Shown here piece after piece: positions 55,033-63,635 of a stretch of DNA of 64,000 nt. A program made the translations under genes and the position numbers. This DNA comes from Clostridium sp. BJN0001 (GTDB taxonomy: Bacteria > Bacillota > Clostridia > Clostridiales > Clostridiaceae). Where the stretch lies: assembly GCF_022869825.1 (NCBI RefSeq), contig NZ_CP094971.1:1303501-1367500 (forward strand). Reading direction: 5' to 3'. The notes beneath the pieces are model-generated. The model had not been told where the DNA came from. It saw only the letters and a program-made list of their open reading frames with translations, and searched no databases. Position 1 is the stretch's first letter. The number at the start of each line of letters is the position of its first letter.

Positions 55033-56967
55033 GTGAACATAATATTAGCTGAAAATGCAGGATTTTGTTTTGGAGTTTCTAGAGCTGTAGATGAAGCTGT
55101 TAAAATACAAAAAAAAGAAAATAGAAAAATCTATACTTTAGGACCTTTAATACATAATAATGATGTAGTTAAATATTTAGAGAAAAACAATATTTATGCA
55201 CTAGAGCTTGAAGATGCTCTAAAACTTCCAGAATTAAATGTAATAATAATACGCTCACATGGCATTTCAGAAGATATTTTAAACTCTTTAAAAAATGCGA
55301 AATTGAAAATTTATAATTTAACATGTCCTTTTGTATCTAACATTCAAAAAAAAGTGAGAAAATATGCTGATGAAGGATATCAAATTATAATATTAGGTAA
55401 TAAAAATCATCCTGAAGTTATAGGAATTAATGGATGGTGTTATAACAATGCAATAATCACAATAAATGGTGAATTTTCAGAAAATGAAAAAAGAGGAATT
55501 AAGCCTAAAGTATGTTTAGTTTCTCAGACAACACTTAAAATTGAAGATTATCAAAACGCAGTTAAAAATATTTCAATATTAACTAAAGAACTGATTGCAT
55601 TTAATACTATATGTGCTTCTACAAAAGTAAGACAAAAAAGTGCTGATAAAGTTTCAAAAAAAGTTGATGCTATGATTGTAATTGGTGGGAAAAATAGTTC
55701 TAATACTACAAAATTGTATGAAATATCTAAAAGAAATTGTAAAAATACAATCCATATTGAAAATTCAAAAGAATTAACGATGGATTTTATTAATAAAAAT
55801 TATAAAAATATAGGAATAACAGCTGGTGCATCTACACCAGATTGGATTATTAGGGAGGTACTAGATAAAATGAACACAGAAAATAATACACAGGAAAACG
55901 CAAATGCTTCAGAGGATCAGTTAGCATTAATGGAAAAAATCGATAAGAAGATTTCCATTGGTACAGTAATTGAAGACGAGGTGATTTCAAAGGATAATGA
56001 TGGAGTAATCATAAAAATTAATGGTTATGGCATAGATGGAATTATTCCTTATAAGGAACTTACAATTAAATCTGATTCAAGAAAATATGCAGAAAGCTTA
56101 AATCCCGGAGATAAAATAAAAGCAAAAGTTATAAGATTACAAAATAATGATGGATATGTAGTTTTATCAAAAGTTGAATATGAAAAAGGATTTGCTTTAG
56201 ATGAACTTAAGACTTTATTTGATGAAGAAAAAACTTTTGCAGTTAACGTTACAGAAGCTAGAGAAAAGGGCTTAGTTGCAGATTATAAGGGAGCAAGAGT
56301 ATTTATTCCAGCTTCTCAGATAGATGCAAGATTTGTTAAAGATAAGACTCCATATGTTGGAAAAACTTTAGAAGTAAAATTAATCGATTTTTCTTTAAAG
56401 CACCCAACAAAAGTAGTTGCATCAAGAAGAGTTTTAGTTGAAGCTGAAGAAAATAAAAAAGCAGAAAAAGTTTGGGAATCATTTAATGTTGGCGATGTAG
56501 TAAAAGGTAAAGTTGTAAGATTTACAAACTTTGGTGCTTTCATTGAAGTTAATGGAGTTGATGGATTATTACATCTTTCTCAGATTTCATGGAATCACAT
56601 AAACAGTGCTGAAGATATCTTAAAGAAAGATCAAGATATAGAAGTAAAGATTATTGGACTTGATAAAGATGCAAGAAAGTTATCTTTAAGTTTAAAAGAA
56701 CTTATGCCAAAGCCTTGGGATAAGGTAAATGATAAATATCCTGTAGATTCAATTGTTCTTGGTAAAGTAGTAAGATTAAATGATTTTGGTGCTTTTGTTG
56801 AACTTGAACCAGGTGTAGATGGATTAGTTCATATATCAAAGATTTCTCATAACAGAATCGGTCATCCATCAGAAGTATTATCAGTTGGTCAAGAAGTTAA
56901 ATGTAAGATCTTAAGCGTTGATGAAGAAAAGAAGAGAATCAGCTTAAGCATTAAGGATGTTGAATAA
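55033..56967 (+). CDS. ispH: IspH fused to S1-domain protein
   Basis: 644 aa from a GTG after GAGGAGAAA. Residues 1-280 are 4-hydroxy-3-methylbut-2-enyl diphosphate reductase, the last MEP-pathway step giving IPP/DMAPP, with three [4Fe-4S] Cys in NAGFCFGVSRAV (C12), NLTCPFVSNIQKKV and NTICASTKVRQ. A linker (NTENNTQENANASEDQ) leads to about four S1 RNA-binding domains, the last two clearest: NVGDVVKGKVVRFTNFGAFI and SIVLGKVVRLNDFGAFVELE. Such IspH-RpsA fusions are widespread in clostridia. The tail probably replaces a separate ribosomal S1-like protein. Confidence 0.95.
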   Translation: MNIILAENAGFCFGVSRAVDEAVKIQKKENRKIYTLGPLIHNNDVVKYLEKNNIYALELEDALKLPELNVIIIRSHGISEDILNSLKNAKLKIYNLTCPFVSNIQKKVRKYADEGYQIIILGNKNHPEVIGINGWCYNNAIITINGEFSENEKRGIKPKVCLVSQTTLKIEDYQNAVKNISILTKELIAFNTICASTKVRQKSADKVSKKVDAMIVIGGKNSSNTTKLYEISKRNCKNTIHIENSKELTMDFINKNYKNIGITAGASTPDWIIREVLDKMNTENNTQENANASEDQLALMEKIDKKISIGTVIEDEVISKDNDGVIIKINGYGIDGIIPYKELTIKSDSRKYAESLNPGDKIKAKVIRLQNNDGYVVLSKVEYEKGFALDELKTLFDEEKTFAVNVTEAREKGLVADYKGARVFIPASQIDARFVKDKTPYVGKTLEVKLIDFSLKHPTKVVASRRVLVEAEENKKAEKVWESFNVGDVVKGKVVRFTNFGAFIEVNGVDGLLHLSQISWNHINSAEDILKKDQDIEVKIIGLDKDARKLSLSLKELMPKPWDKVNDKYPVDSIVLGKVVRLNDFGAFVELEPGVDGLVHISKISHNRIGHPSEVLSVGQEVKCKILSVDEEKKRISLSIKDVE

Positions 56968-56995
56968 TAACATTTATTATTATAGAAATTAATTT

Positions 56996-57036
56996 GCACA
57001 AAGTAGATTTTTAAAATTTACTTTGTGCTATATTTT
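56996..57036 (+). terminator. Rho-independent terminator after ispH
   Basis: GCACAAAGTA pairs with TACTTTGTGC, with inner A/T pairing, followed by a weak T-rich tail. Confidence 0.75.
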
Positions 57037-57061
57037 TAATTTAATATAGGGGATTTATAAT

Positions 57062-57919
57062 ATGAATCTTGAAAAAGTAACACTATTTAATATTAGATTT
57101 CTAAGACGTATATTTAATGAAAATCAGAATTGCTATGATTTAGATGGAGATTTTTTTGATGTATATAATGAAGAATCATTTATATATAAATTTTTACTTA
57201 GAAAACAAGTAAAATTAATAAAATTAAGTAAAAGTTTTATAGGATATATATGGCTTTCATTTAGTTCAAAATCAGGATGTTACAACATTTATGGCATAGA
57301 TATAAATGAAAATTATATTAATTTAATCAATTCAAAACTCCTTAGGTCTTTAAAATTTAATATATTAAATTATGAGTGCATCGATAGTAAAAAAAATGAC
57401 CTTATTATGTCTCATTTAGAATTTTCAAAAATAAATTCTTCTATTCTTATGAGCATAAAAACAAATCCAAGAGAAACTAAAAATGATAAAATTGAGTTTG
57501 TTAAATTAATAAAAGGTCAAGATGAAGAAAAAAGATGCATTATACAGAATAAAATATTTGATAAAAAAGGTAGAGTTCCGATATCTGTAGATGATATATT
57601 AGAAGAAGAAAACTCTTCTTATTATATAGACGGACTTTCTTTTTTTATTGTTTCTAATCATAAGCATATTGGTTATGGACAGATTATATTATCGCATGGT
57701 GTTCATACTATTGTGAATTTTGGAATAATAAAAGAATATAGAAAATCTGGTTATGGGAAAAAATTTATAGATTTTTTAATAAACTACTGTTTTATAAATT
57801 CTATAGATAACTTAAATATCAGAGTAGAAGATAGTAATATTCCAGCTATTAAATTATATAAATGTGCAGGGTTTTCAAAAATTAATGGAATTTCAAAATG
57901 GTCTTATTCTAACTTATGA
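57062..57919 (+). CDS. GNAT-family N-acetyltransferase
   Basis: 285 aa. The C-terminal GNAT domain holds NFGIIKEYRKSGYGKKFIDF (the acetyl-CoA loop, R-x-x-G-Y-G) and IRVEDSNIPAIKLYKCAGF, with a variable N-terminal half that has no clear domain. It transfers an acetyl group to an amine or protein; the substrate is unknown. RBS AGGGGAT. It sits alone between two terminator/promoter regions. Confidence 0.85.
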   Translation: MNLEKVTLFNIRFLRRIFNENQNCYDLDGDFFDVYNEESFIYKFLLRKQVKLIKLSKSFIGYIWLSFSSKSGCYNIYGIDINENYINLINSKLLRSLKFNILNYECIDSKKNDLIMSHLEFSKINSSILMSIKTNPRETKNDKIEFVKLIKGQDEEKRCIIQNKIFDKKGRVPISVDDILEEENSSYYIDGLSFFIVSNHKHIGYGQIILSHGVHTIVNFGIIKEYRKSGYGKKFIDFLINYCFINSIDNLNIRVEDSNIPAIKLYKCAGFSKINGISKWSYSNL

Positions 57920-57934
57920 TTAATATATAAATTA

Positions 57935-57963
57935 TTGACTTTGATTTTTACATGCGTTAATAT
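57935..57963 (+). promoter_or_regulatory. Probable promoter of the trpD-like gene
   Basis: TTGACT (57935-57940), 17-nt spacer, TAATAT (57958-57963), about 50 nt before the start codon. Confidence 0.55.
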
Positions 57964-58015
57964 TTCTATATAGATAATTAATCTTATCTAAATATTTTTG
58001 GGGGGCTATAAAAAT

Positions 58016-59023
58016 ATGAAAGAGTTAATTAAGAAACTATCAAACGGTCAAGATTTGACTATGGATGAAGCTGAAGAAGCTATTGATATTATGTTATCCG
58101 GCAAAGCAACGGAAGGACAAATTGGTTCGTTTCTAACAGCATTAAAAATGAAAGGCGAAACTATTGATGAAATAGTTGGATGTTCTAAATCTATCAGAAA
58201 CAAGGCATTACATATAAAACCTTCAGTAGAAAAATTTATTGATTTTGTTGGTACTGGTGGAGATGGAATTTCAACATTTAATATTTCAACAACTTCTGCA
58301 ATAGTTGTTGCTGCATCAGGACTTGCAGTAGCAAAGCATGGTAATCGTTCAGTTTCAAGTAAAAGTGGAGCTGCAGATGTATTAGAGTCTCTTGGAGTAA
58401 ATATAATGAATAATGTTCATGATGTAGAAGAGTCTGTAAATACAATAGATATCGGATTTATGTTTGCACCTATTTTTAATGAATCTATGAAATATGTAGG
58501 AAAAGTTAGAAAAGATATTGGAATTCGTTCGGTTTTTAATATTTTAGGACCTCTTTCAAATCCATCAGGTGCTAAATATCAGCTTATAGGTGTATATAAT
58601 AAAAAACTTGTAGATATTTTTGCCAAGACTTTAAAAAAATTAAAAGTAGAATCTGCTTTAATCGTTAATGCAGATGATGGAATGGATGAGATATCATTAT
58701 CTTCAGATACTAATATTGCAGATTTAAGAAATGGTGAAATAAAAACATATAAAATATCTCCTGAGGACTTTGGTTTTAAAAAGTGTGATATTTCAGAATT
58801 AAAAGGTGGAGATAGCAAAATTAATGCTGAAATAACTAAAAAAATATTAAGTGGCGAAAAAGGTCCTAAAAGAGATATAGTTTTATTAAATGCTGGTGCT
58901 GCTTTATATGCAGGTCAAAAAGTTGATTCAATAGAAGATGGTATTAAGATGGCAATAGATACTATTGACTCTGAAAAGGCTTTAAAAAAGCTTAATGAAC
59001 TTATAGAATTTAGTAATAGATAA
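58016..59023 (+). CDS. trpD: Anthranilate phosphoribosyltransferase-like (TrpD family)
   Basis: 335 aa from the ATG after TTTGGGGGG; an in-frame TTG at 57998 lies within that site. The PRPP-binding motif is IDFVGTGGDGISTFNISTTS; VAKHGNRSVSSKSGAADVLE and SVFNILGPLSNPSGAKYQLI are hallmarks. The family attaches phosphoribose to anthranilate (Trp step 2). The gene stands alone, with its own promoter and terminator and no trp neighbours, so it could be an orphan paralogue with another substrate. Confidence 0.85.
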   Translation: MKELIKKLSNGQDLTMDEAEEAIDIMLSGKATEGQIGSFLTALKMKGETIDEIVGCSKSIRNKALHIKPSVEKFIDFVGTGGDGISTFNISTTSAIVVAASGLAVAKHGNRSVSSKSGAADVLESLGVNIMNNVHDVEESVNTIDIGFMFAPIFNESMKYVGKVRKDIGIRSVFNILGPLSNPSGAKYQLIGVYNKKLVDIFAKTLKKLKVESALIVNADDGMDEISLSSDTNIADLRNGEIKTYKISPEDFGFKKCDISELKGGDSKINAEITKKILSGEKGPKRDIVLLNAGAALYAGQKVDSIEDGIKMAIDTIDSEKALKKLNELIEFSNR

Positions 59024-59038
59024 AGTTGATACTTTGGG

Positions 59039-59073
59039 GTTGAGCGTTACATAATAGTATGCTCAGCTTTTTT
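59039..59073 (+). terminator. Rho-independent terminator
   Basis: GTTGAGCGT pairs with ATGCTCAGC (wobble pairs allowed), followed by T6. Confidence 0.85.
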
Positions 59074-59113
59074 ATTTAGAAATATATATTTAAATATAAG
59101 GTGATGATACAAT

Positions 59114-59686
59114 ATGAGTAAAGCTATAGAAGATATAGTAAATGAAATAAATAAATGTGAAAAATGTGAACTATGTAAAAGTCGTATAAACACTGTCCCA
59201 GGTGATGGAGGATTAAATTCAAGAATTATGTTTATAGGTGAAGCACCTGGTCAAACAGAAGATGAAACAGGTAAACCTTTTGTGGGGAGAAGTGGAAAGC
59301 TTTTAGATAAACTATTTGATTCTGTTGGAATAAATAGAGAAAAAGACATATACATAACAAATATATTAAAATGTCGTCCACCTAAAAATAGAGATCCAAA
59401 GCCTGACGAACAAGAAATATGCATAAATTATTTAAGAGAACAATACAAAATACTTCGTCCTAAAATAGTTGTATGCCTTGGAAGAATAGCTGCTCAAAAA
59501 ATTATAAAGCCAAATTTTGCAATAACTAGAGAGCATGGAACATGGACCGTAAAATGCAACACATACTTTACCGCAACATTTCATCCCTCAGCACTTCTTA
59601 GAAATCCAAGCAATATGCAATTAGCTTTAGATGATTTTAAAGAAATTAGAAAGAAAGTTTTAGAGATCACAAATCACAAAATTTAA
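59114..59686 (+). CDS. Type-4 uracil-DNA glycosylase (Fe-S)
   Basis: 190 aa. It removes uracil from DNA in base-excision repair. The N-terminal Cys cluster (C15, C18, C21 in KCEKCELCKSR) and later Cys (KCRPPKNRDPKPDE, EICINYL) bind a [4Fe-4S] cluster. The active-site motif is MFIGEAPGQTEDETGKPFVG, followed by CLGRIAAQKI and TFHPSALLRNPS, with the HPS motif. Length is typical. RBS AAGGTGATG. Confidence 0.92.
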   Translation: MSKAIEDIVNEINKCEKCELCKSRINTVPGDGGLNSRIMFIGEAPGQTEDETGKPFVGRSGKLLDKLFDSVGINREKDIYITNILKCRPPKNRDPKPDEQEICINYLREQYKILRPKIVVCLGRIAAQKIIKPNFAITREHGTWTVKCNTYFTATFHPSALLRNPSNMQLALDDFKEIRKKVLEITNHKI

Positions 59687-59691
59687 CGCTC

Positions 59692-59720
59692 TTTATTTTA
59701 TGTACTAAATTTGTTATAAT
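59692..59720 (+). promoter_or_regulatory. Probable miaB promoter
   Basis: TTTATT (59692-59697), 17-nt spacer, TATAAT (59715-59720) with extended -10 TG at 59712-59713, just after the preceding stop codon. Confidence 0.65.
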
Positions 59721-59750
59721 ACAATAGATAAAACTATTTGGAGGATTAGA

Positions 59751-61121
59751 ATGAATTTTAGTATAGAAAATTTAGATAAATATAATTATAAAGATAATAA
59801 TAAAAAGCTTTTCTTTATTTTAACATATGGCTGTCAGATGAATGAAGAAGATTCAGAAAAAATATCTGGTGTATTAAAAGAAATGGGATATACAAGAACT
59901 TTTGAAGAAGATAAAGCTTCAATTATAATTTTTAATACATGTTGTGTAAGAGAAAATGCAGAAAATAAAGTTTTTGGAAATCTTGGAATATTAAAAAAAC
60001 GTAAAAAAGAAAATCCAGACTTAATAATTGCAGTATGTGGCTGTATGATGCAGCAAAAAGGGATGGCAGATAAAGTTTTAGATACTTTTCCTTTTGTAGA
60101 TATAATATTTGGAACACATAATACATATAAATTCCCAGAATACCTTTATAGAGTACAGTCTGAAGGAATTCAAATAAAAGAAGTATTAGATAAAGAAGGG
60201 GACATAGTTGAAGGAGTTCCTATAGATCGAAAAAGTGATGTTAAAGCATTTGTAACAATAATGTATGGCTGTAATAATTTTTGTACATATTGTATAGTTC
60301 CTTATGTAAGAGGAAGAGAAAGAAGCAGAAAATCTGAAGATATAGTAAATGAAATTAAAGATCTTGTAAGTAAAGGATATAAAGAAATAACTCTTCTTGG
60401 TCAAAATGTAAATTCTTACGGTAAAGGTCTTGATGAAGATATTACATTTGCAAAACTTTTAAGAAAAATCAATGAAATTGACGGAATTGAAAGAATCAGA
60501 TTTATGACATCACATCCTAAGGATTTAACTATAGATGTAATAGATGCTATAAAAGATTGCGATAAACTTTGCGAACAGGTACATCTTCCAGTACAAAGTG
60601 GAAGCAGCAGAATCTTAAAAGCTATGAATAGAATATATACAAAAGAGCAGTATTTAAAACTTGCTAAAACTATTAGAGAGAAAATACCTGATGTTACAAT
60701 CTCTACAGATATAATAGTAGGATTTCCTGGAGAAACTGAGGAAGATTTTCAGGAAACATTAGATCTTGTAGATACAGTAAAATACGATGCTGCATTTACA
60801 TTTATCTATTCAAGAAGAAATTATACTCCAGCAGATAAAATGGAGAATCAGATTCCTGAAGATATTAAGCATAAAAGATTTAATAGATTAGTTGAAACTG
60901 TAAATAAAAATATTATTGCAGCTAATAAAAAAACAGAAGGAAAAGTATACGAAGTTTTAGTTGAAGGCTTAAGTAAGCATGATGAAAATAAGCTTTCAGG
61001 AAGAACAAGAAATGGAAAACTTGTAAACTTTGCCGGATGTAAAGAAATGATAGGCAAGTTAGTAAATGTAAAAATAACAAAAGCTAAGTCATTTTCATTA
61101 GATGGAGAAGTAGTAGAATAA
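59751..61121 (+). CDS. miaB: tRNA-2-methylthio-N6-dimethylallyladenosine synthase MiaB
   Basis: 456-aa radical-SAM methylthiotransferase acting at A37 of tRNAs. UPF0004 domain: [33 protein letters not shown] and [11 protein letters not shown] give three Cys for one cluster. The radical-SAM motif [20 protein letters not shown] (CxxxCxxC, about residues 173-180) binds the second. The C-terminal TRAM domain contains [18 protein letters not shown] and [13 protein letters not shown]. Typical length. It ends in a long bidirectional terminator. Confidence 0.97.
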   Translation: MNFSIENLDKYNYKDNNKKLFFILTYGCQMNEEDSEKISGVLKEMGYTRTFEEDKASIIIFNTCCVRENAENKVFGNLGILKKRKKENPDLIIAVCGCMMQQKGMADKVLDTFPFVDIIFGTHNTYKFPEYLYRVQSEGIQIKEVLDKEGDIVEGVPIDRKSDVKAFVTIMYGCNNFCTYCIVPYVRGRERSRKSEDIVNEIKDLVSKGYKEITLLGQNVNSYGKGLDEDITFAKLLRKINEIDGIERIRFMTSHPKDLTIDVIDAIKDCDKLCEQVHLPVQSGSSRILKAMNRIYTKEQYLKLAKTIREKIPDVTISTDIIVGFPGETEEDFQETLDLVDTVKYDAAFTFIYSRRNYTPADKMENQIPEDIKHKRFNRLVETVNKNIIAANKKTEGKVYEVLVEGLSKHDENKLSGRTRNGKLVNFAGCKEMIGKLVNVKITKAKSFSLDGEVVE

Positions 61122-61129
61122 ATAAATAT

Positions 61130-61197
61130 AAAGTCTATTTTATAAATTCACCCTCAAATAAATAGGAGAGAGTGCTATTTATAAAATAGACTTTTTG
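61130..61197. terminator. Long bidirectional terminator with nested stem
   Basis: The outer arms at 61130-61147 and 61177-61194 are a perfect 18-bp match (AAAGTCTATTTTATAAAT). Inside, CACCCTC and GAGAGTG pair with one mismatch. T-rich DNA lies on both sides, between convergent miaB and ybaK. Confidence 0.85.
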
Positions 61198-61199
61198 TT

Positions 61200-61679
61200 T
61201 TATTTTATAATGTTTGTAAATGTACAGCTTATTAAATTTTCTAAATCTTTTGGATTCATTTCTATCTGTGATCCACATCTTCCGCCGCTAAAAATTATAG
61301 TATCAAAATTTAATGCAGTTTCATGAATAAAAGTTTTAAAAAGTTTCTTCATTCCAAGCGGTGAACATCCACCTCGAATATATCCAGTAATTTTATTGAT
61401 ATCTTTAACATGTATCATTTCTACAGATTTTTCATTTGCAGCTTTTGCGCATTTCTTTAAATCTAATTCTTCAGCAACTGGAACTACATAAACAAAATAG
61501 TTTTTAGAATGTCCTTCTGTAACAAGAGTTTTAAAAACTTTTTCTTTATCTTGATTGAGCTTTTCAGCAACTGCAAGTCCATCAATTTTTCCATCTGAAC
61601 AATCATATGTATGAGTCGTATATGAAATTTTATTTCTATCTAAAAATCTCATTGCATTAGTTTTTGCTTCCTTTGACAA
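61200..61679 (-). CDS. ybaK: Cys-tRNA(Pro) deacylase, YbaK/EbsC family
   Basis: 159 aa from a TTG 8-9 nt after AAAGGAGG; the in-frame upstream extension to 61724 crosses that site. YbaK hydrolyses mischarged Cys-tRNA(Pro). Segments: KTNAMRFLDRNKISYTTHTY, KVFKTLVTEGHSKNYFVYVV (with the conserved Lys), IRGGCSPLGMKKLFKTFI and IIFSGGRCGSQIEMNPKDL. Length fits. It is convergent with miaB and divergent from the Xer recombinase. Confidence 0.93.
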   Translation of the reverse strand: MSKEAKTNAMRFLDRNKISYTTHTYDCSDGKIDGLAVAEKLNQDKEKVFKTLVTEGHSKNYFVYVVPVAEELDLKKCAKAANEKSVEMIHVKDINKITGYIRGGCSPLGMKKLFKTFIHETALNFDTIIFSGGRCGSQIEMNPKDLENLISCTFTNIIK

Positions 61680-61885
61680 ATTTAAAACCTCCTTTACGAA
61701 CTTATTATAACAATTAGACTGCAAAAAGACAAATTCTATTTTAAGTAGAAAAATATTTTTAAATTGATCTAAATGTACAAATCTATGTTTTATATAATTC
61801 TAAATTTCAAATATTTCTAAAAAACGAGTTTTAAAAGACTTAAATTTAAACATAAATAAGCATAAATTTAAATAAAAAACGTAAT

Positions 61886-61921
61886 AATAATTTCGCTAAA
61901 TAATAATTTAGCGAAATTATT
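61886..61921. repeat. 36-bp perfect palindrome between divergent ybaK and Xer gene
   Basis: AATAATTTCGCTAAA (61886-61900), TAATAA (61901-61906) and the complementary TTTAGCGAAATTATT (61907-61921) give a 15-bp stem with a 6-nt centre. T-runs follow at short distance on both strands. The rest of the 300-nt gap (61680-61981) is AT-rich with no gene I can support. Confidence 0.9.
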
Positions 61922-61948
61922 GCCCGTTTTTTTCAAAAGTGCTATAAT
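61920..61948 (+). promoter_or_regulatory. Probable promoter of the Xer-type recombinase
   Basis: TTGCCC (61920-61925), 17-nt spacer, TATAAT (61943-61948) with extended -10 TGC. The -35 touches the last bases of the 36-bp palindrome. Confidence 0.65.
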
Positions 61949-61981
61949 TTTTATATAATATATACTTAAAGGTGGTTAAAC

Positions 61982-62971
61982 ATGAAATTTAATATAAAAA
62001 TCATAAACGATGACAAGCTTCCAATGATTCTTGTTGATTTTCTAAATTATCTTCAAACAATTCGAAGTAAATCTTCAAATACAATTGATGGTTATAAAGA
62101 TGATCTTGTTGTGTTCTTCAGATTTATGAAATTATATAAAGGATATGTAAAAGATGATTCAATTGAATTTGAAGAAATAAATATAAAAGATATTGATGAG
62201 CAATTTATAAAAAGAATCAGGCTTCAGGATTTTTATGCGTTTTTATCATTTGTTGAAAAATATAGAGATAACGGAACTTATGCCAGAGCTAGAAAAGTTG
62301 CTACTTTAAAATCCTTTTTTAATTATTTAAGCAAGAAAATTAAGGTAATTTCTGAAAATCCCGCAGATGAACTTGAAACGCCAAAAATTTCCAAAAGGCA
62401 CCCTGTTTATCTAACTCTTGAAGAAAGCAAAAGACTTTTAGATTCTCTTGATAAAAAAGATAAGAATTATTTTAGAGATTACTGCATACTAACTCTATTT
62501 CTAAATTGTGGAATGAGAATTTCAGAGCTCTGTAGTATTAAACTTGATAAAATAAAAAATGATACACTAACTATTATAGGTAAAGGTGATAAAGAAAGAA
62601 CTGTCTATTTAAATAACGCTTGCTTAAAAAGTATTGATAATTATTTAAAAGTTAGAGATGATACGAAAGCTCTTGCTGAAAATAAAAAATATTTATTTTT
62701 GTCTAACATGCACAGACCTATAAATAAAAGAACTGTTGAGATTTTAACAAAAAAACATTTAAATAACGCAGGAATAACTGGAGATAAATACACTCCCCAT
62801 AAATTAAGACATACTGCTGCTACACTTATGTATAAATACGGGAAAGTTGACATCAGAAGCCTTCAAGCAATTTTGGGACATGCTAGTATTTCAACTACTC
62901 AGATTTATACGCATGTTGATGAAGATGAGTTAAGAGAAGCTGCAAATAAAAATCCCCTTTCAGATTTATAA
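61982..62971 (+). CDS. Tyrosine recombinase, XerC/XerD type
   Basis: 329 aa. The N-terminal SAM-like core-binding domain (LVDFLNYLQTIRSKSSNTID onward) and the catalytic domain carry all active residues: Arg in NCGMRISELCSIKL, Lys in IGKGDKERTVYL, HKLRHTAATLMY (HxxR), LGHASISTTQIYTHV (His and the Tyr nucleophile). It could resolve chromosome dimers with a dif site or act elsewhere. RBS AAAGGTGG. XerC versus XerD cannot be decided here. No integrase-type neighbours or att repeats are seen. Confidence 0.93.
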   Translation: MKFNIKIINDDKLPMILVDFLNYLQTIRSKSSNTIDGYKDDLVVFFRFMKLYKGYVKDDSIEFEEINIKDIDEQFIKRIRLQDFYAFLSFVEKYRDNGTYARARKVATLKSFFNYLSKKIKVISENPADELETPKISKRHPVYLTLEESKRLLDSLDKKDKNYFRDYCILTLFLNCGMRISELCSIKLDKIKNDTLTIIGKGDKERTVYLNNACLKSIDNYLKVRDDTKALAENKKYLFLSNMHRPINKRTVEILTKKHLNNAGITGDKYTPHKLRHTAATLMYKYGKVDIRSLQAILGHASISTTQIYTHVDEDELREAANKNPLSDL

Positions 62972-62982
62972 ATCTGAAAGGG
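62955..62982 (+). terminator. 28-bp perfect palindrome spanning the Xer-gene stop codon
   Basis: CCCTTTCAGATTTA and TAAATCTGAAAGGG abut without a loop; the stop codon TAA is at the centre. A short T-run (CTTTT) follows. It is probably the gene's terminator. Confidence 0.6.
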
Positions 62983-63014
62983 AACTTTTAAAAACGTGCA
63001 CTTCCCTGCTCTTT

Positions 63015-63539
63015 TTAGCTTGGCTGATAAGGAGTATATATTTTTTTCAATTCATTTACATAGTCGCTATCAGTTCCTTCATATATAATTAAAGTATTTT
63101 CTTTTGTATAATAATATGGTGCAGATTTAAAATCTGTTGTTGCATCTTTTATTGTCATGCCATCATCTGTAATATTTTTAAGTGCATTATTCATTTCTTC
63201 TTTACTATCAAATTCATATATAATGACTGGATCATCTTTATATGTATAATTAGTTTCATTTACAGAAAAATTAGGAAAATAATTATATTTATCAGGTGTT
63301 ACAGCATCTTTAATTTCATACCCTGCTTTTATAATATCATCCTTAACATTTTTAGCTGTATATTGAATGTTATCTCCTATATTTTCTGCATTTTCTTTAA
63401 TATCTTCTCCTGCTTTTTCTACTACATTTTCATCTGTAGTTGTATCAGAAGTATTAGTATTATTTTGGCATCCACCTAAAAGGCACATTACAGATAAAGC
63501 TGATGCAGTAAAAAAATATAACAATTTATTTTTTTTCAT
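63015..63539 (-). CDS. Putative lipoprotein, 174 aa
   Basis: Start at the ATG after AAAGGATTGATTATTAT; a start further upstream would include that site. The signal peptide has a lipobox: LSVMCLLGGCQNNTN (Cys acylated). A Thr/Asp/Asn linker is followed by a helical segment with repeated DxI/NxI spacing (GEDIKENAENIGDNIQYTAK, NVKDDIIKAGYEIKDAV), then a compact domain (YKDDPVIIYEFDSKEEMNNA). No family recognised. It is anchored on the outer face of the membrane. Confidence 0.8.
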   Translation of the reverse strand: MKKNKLLYFFTASALSVMCLLGGCQNNTNTSDTTTDENVVEKAGEDIKENAENIGDNIQYTAKNVKDDIIKAGYEIKDAVTPDKYNYFPNFSVNETNYTYKDDPVIIYEFDSKEEMNNALKNITDDGMTIKDATTDFKSAPYYYTKENTLIIYEGTDSDYVNELKKIYTPYQPS

Positions 63540-63635
63540 ATAATAATCAATCCTTTCTTGTTTAGTCATACTTAGTATTCCAAAGATTGATACAATCTAT
63601 TCAAGGATCGAATTATATAAACTTGATTAATCTTT

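Noticed and set aside
61886..61921. Calling the 36-bp palindrome the chromosomal dif site
   Set aside because: The sequence does not match the dif consensus arms I know and is too perfectly symmetric; kept only as an unexplained palindrome.
61982..62971. Prophage or integrative element around the tyrosine recombinase
   Set aside because: The neighbours are housekeeping genes (miaB, ybaK), there is no tRNA or att-type direct repeat and no phage gene.
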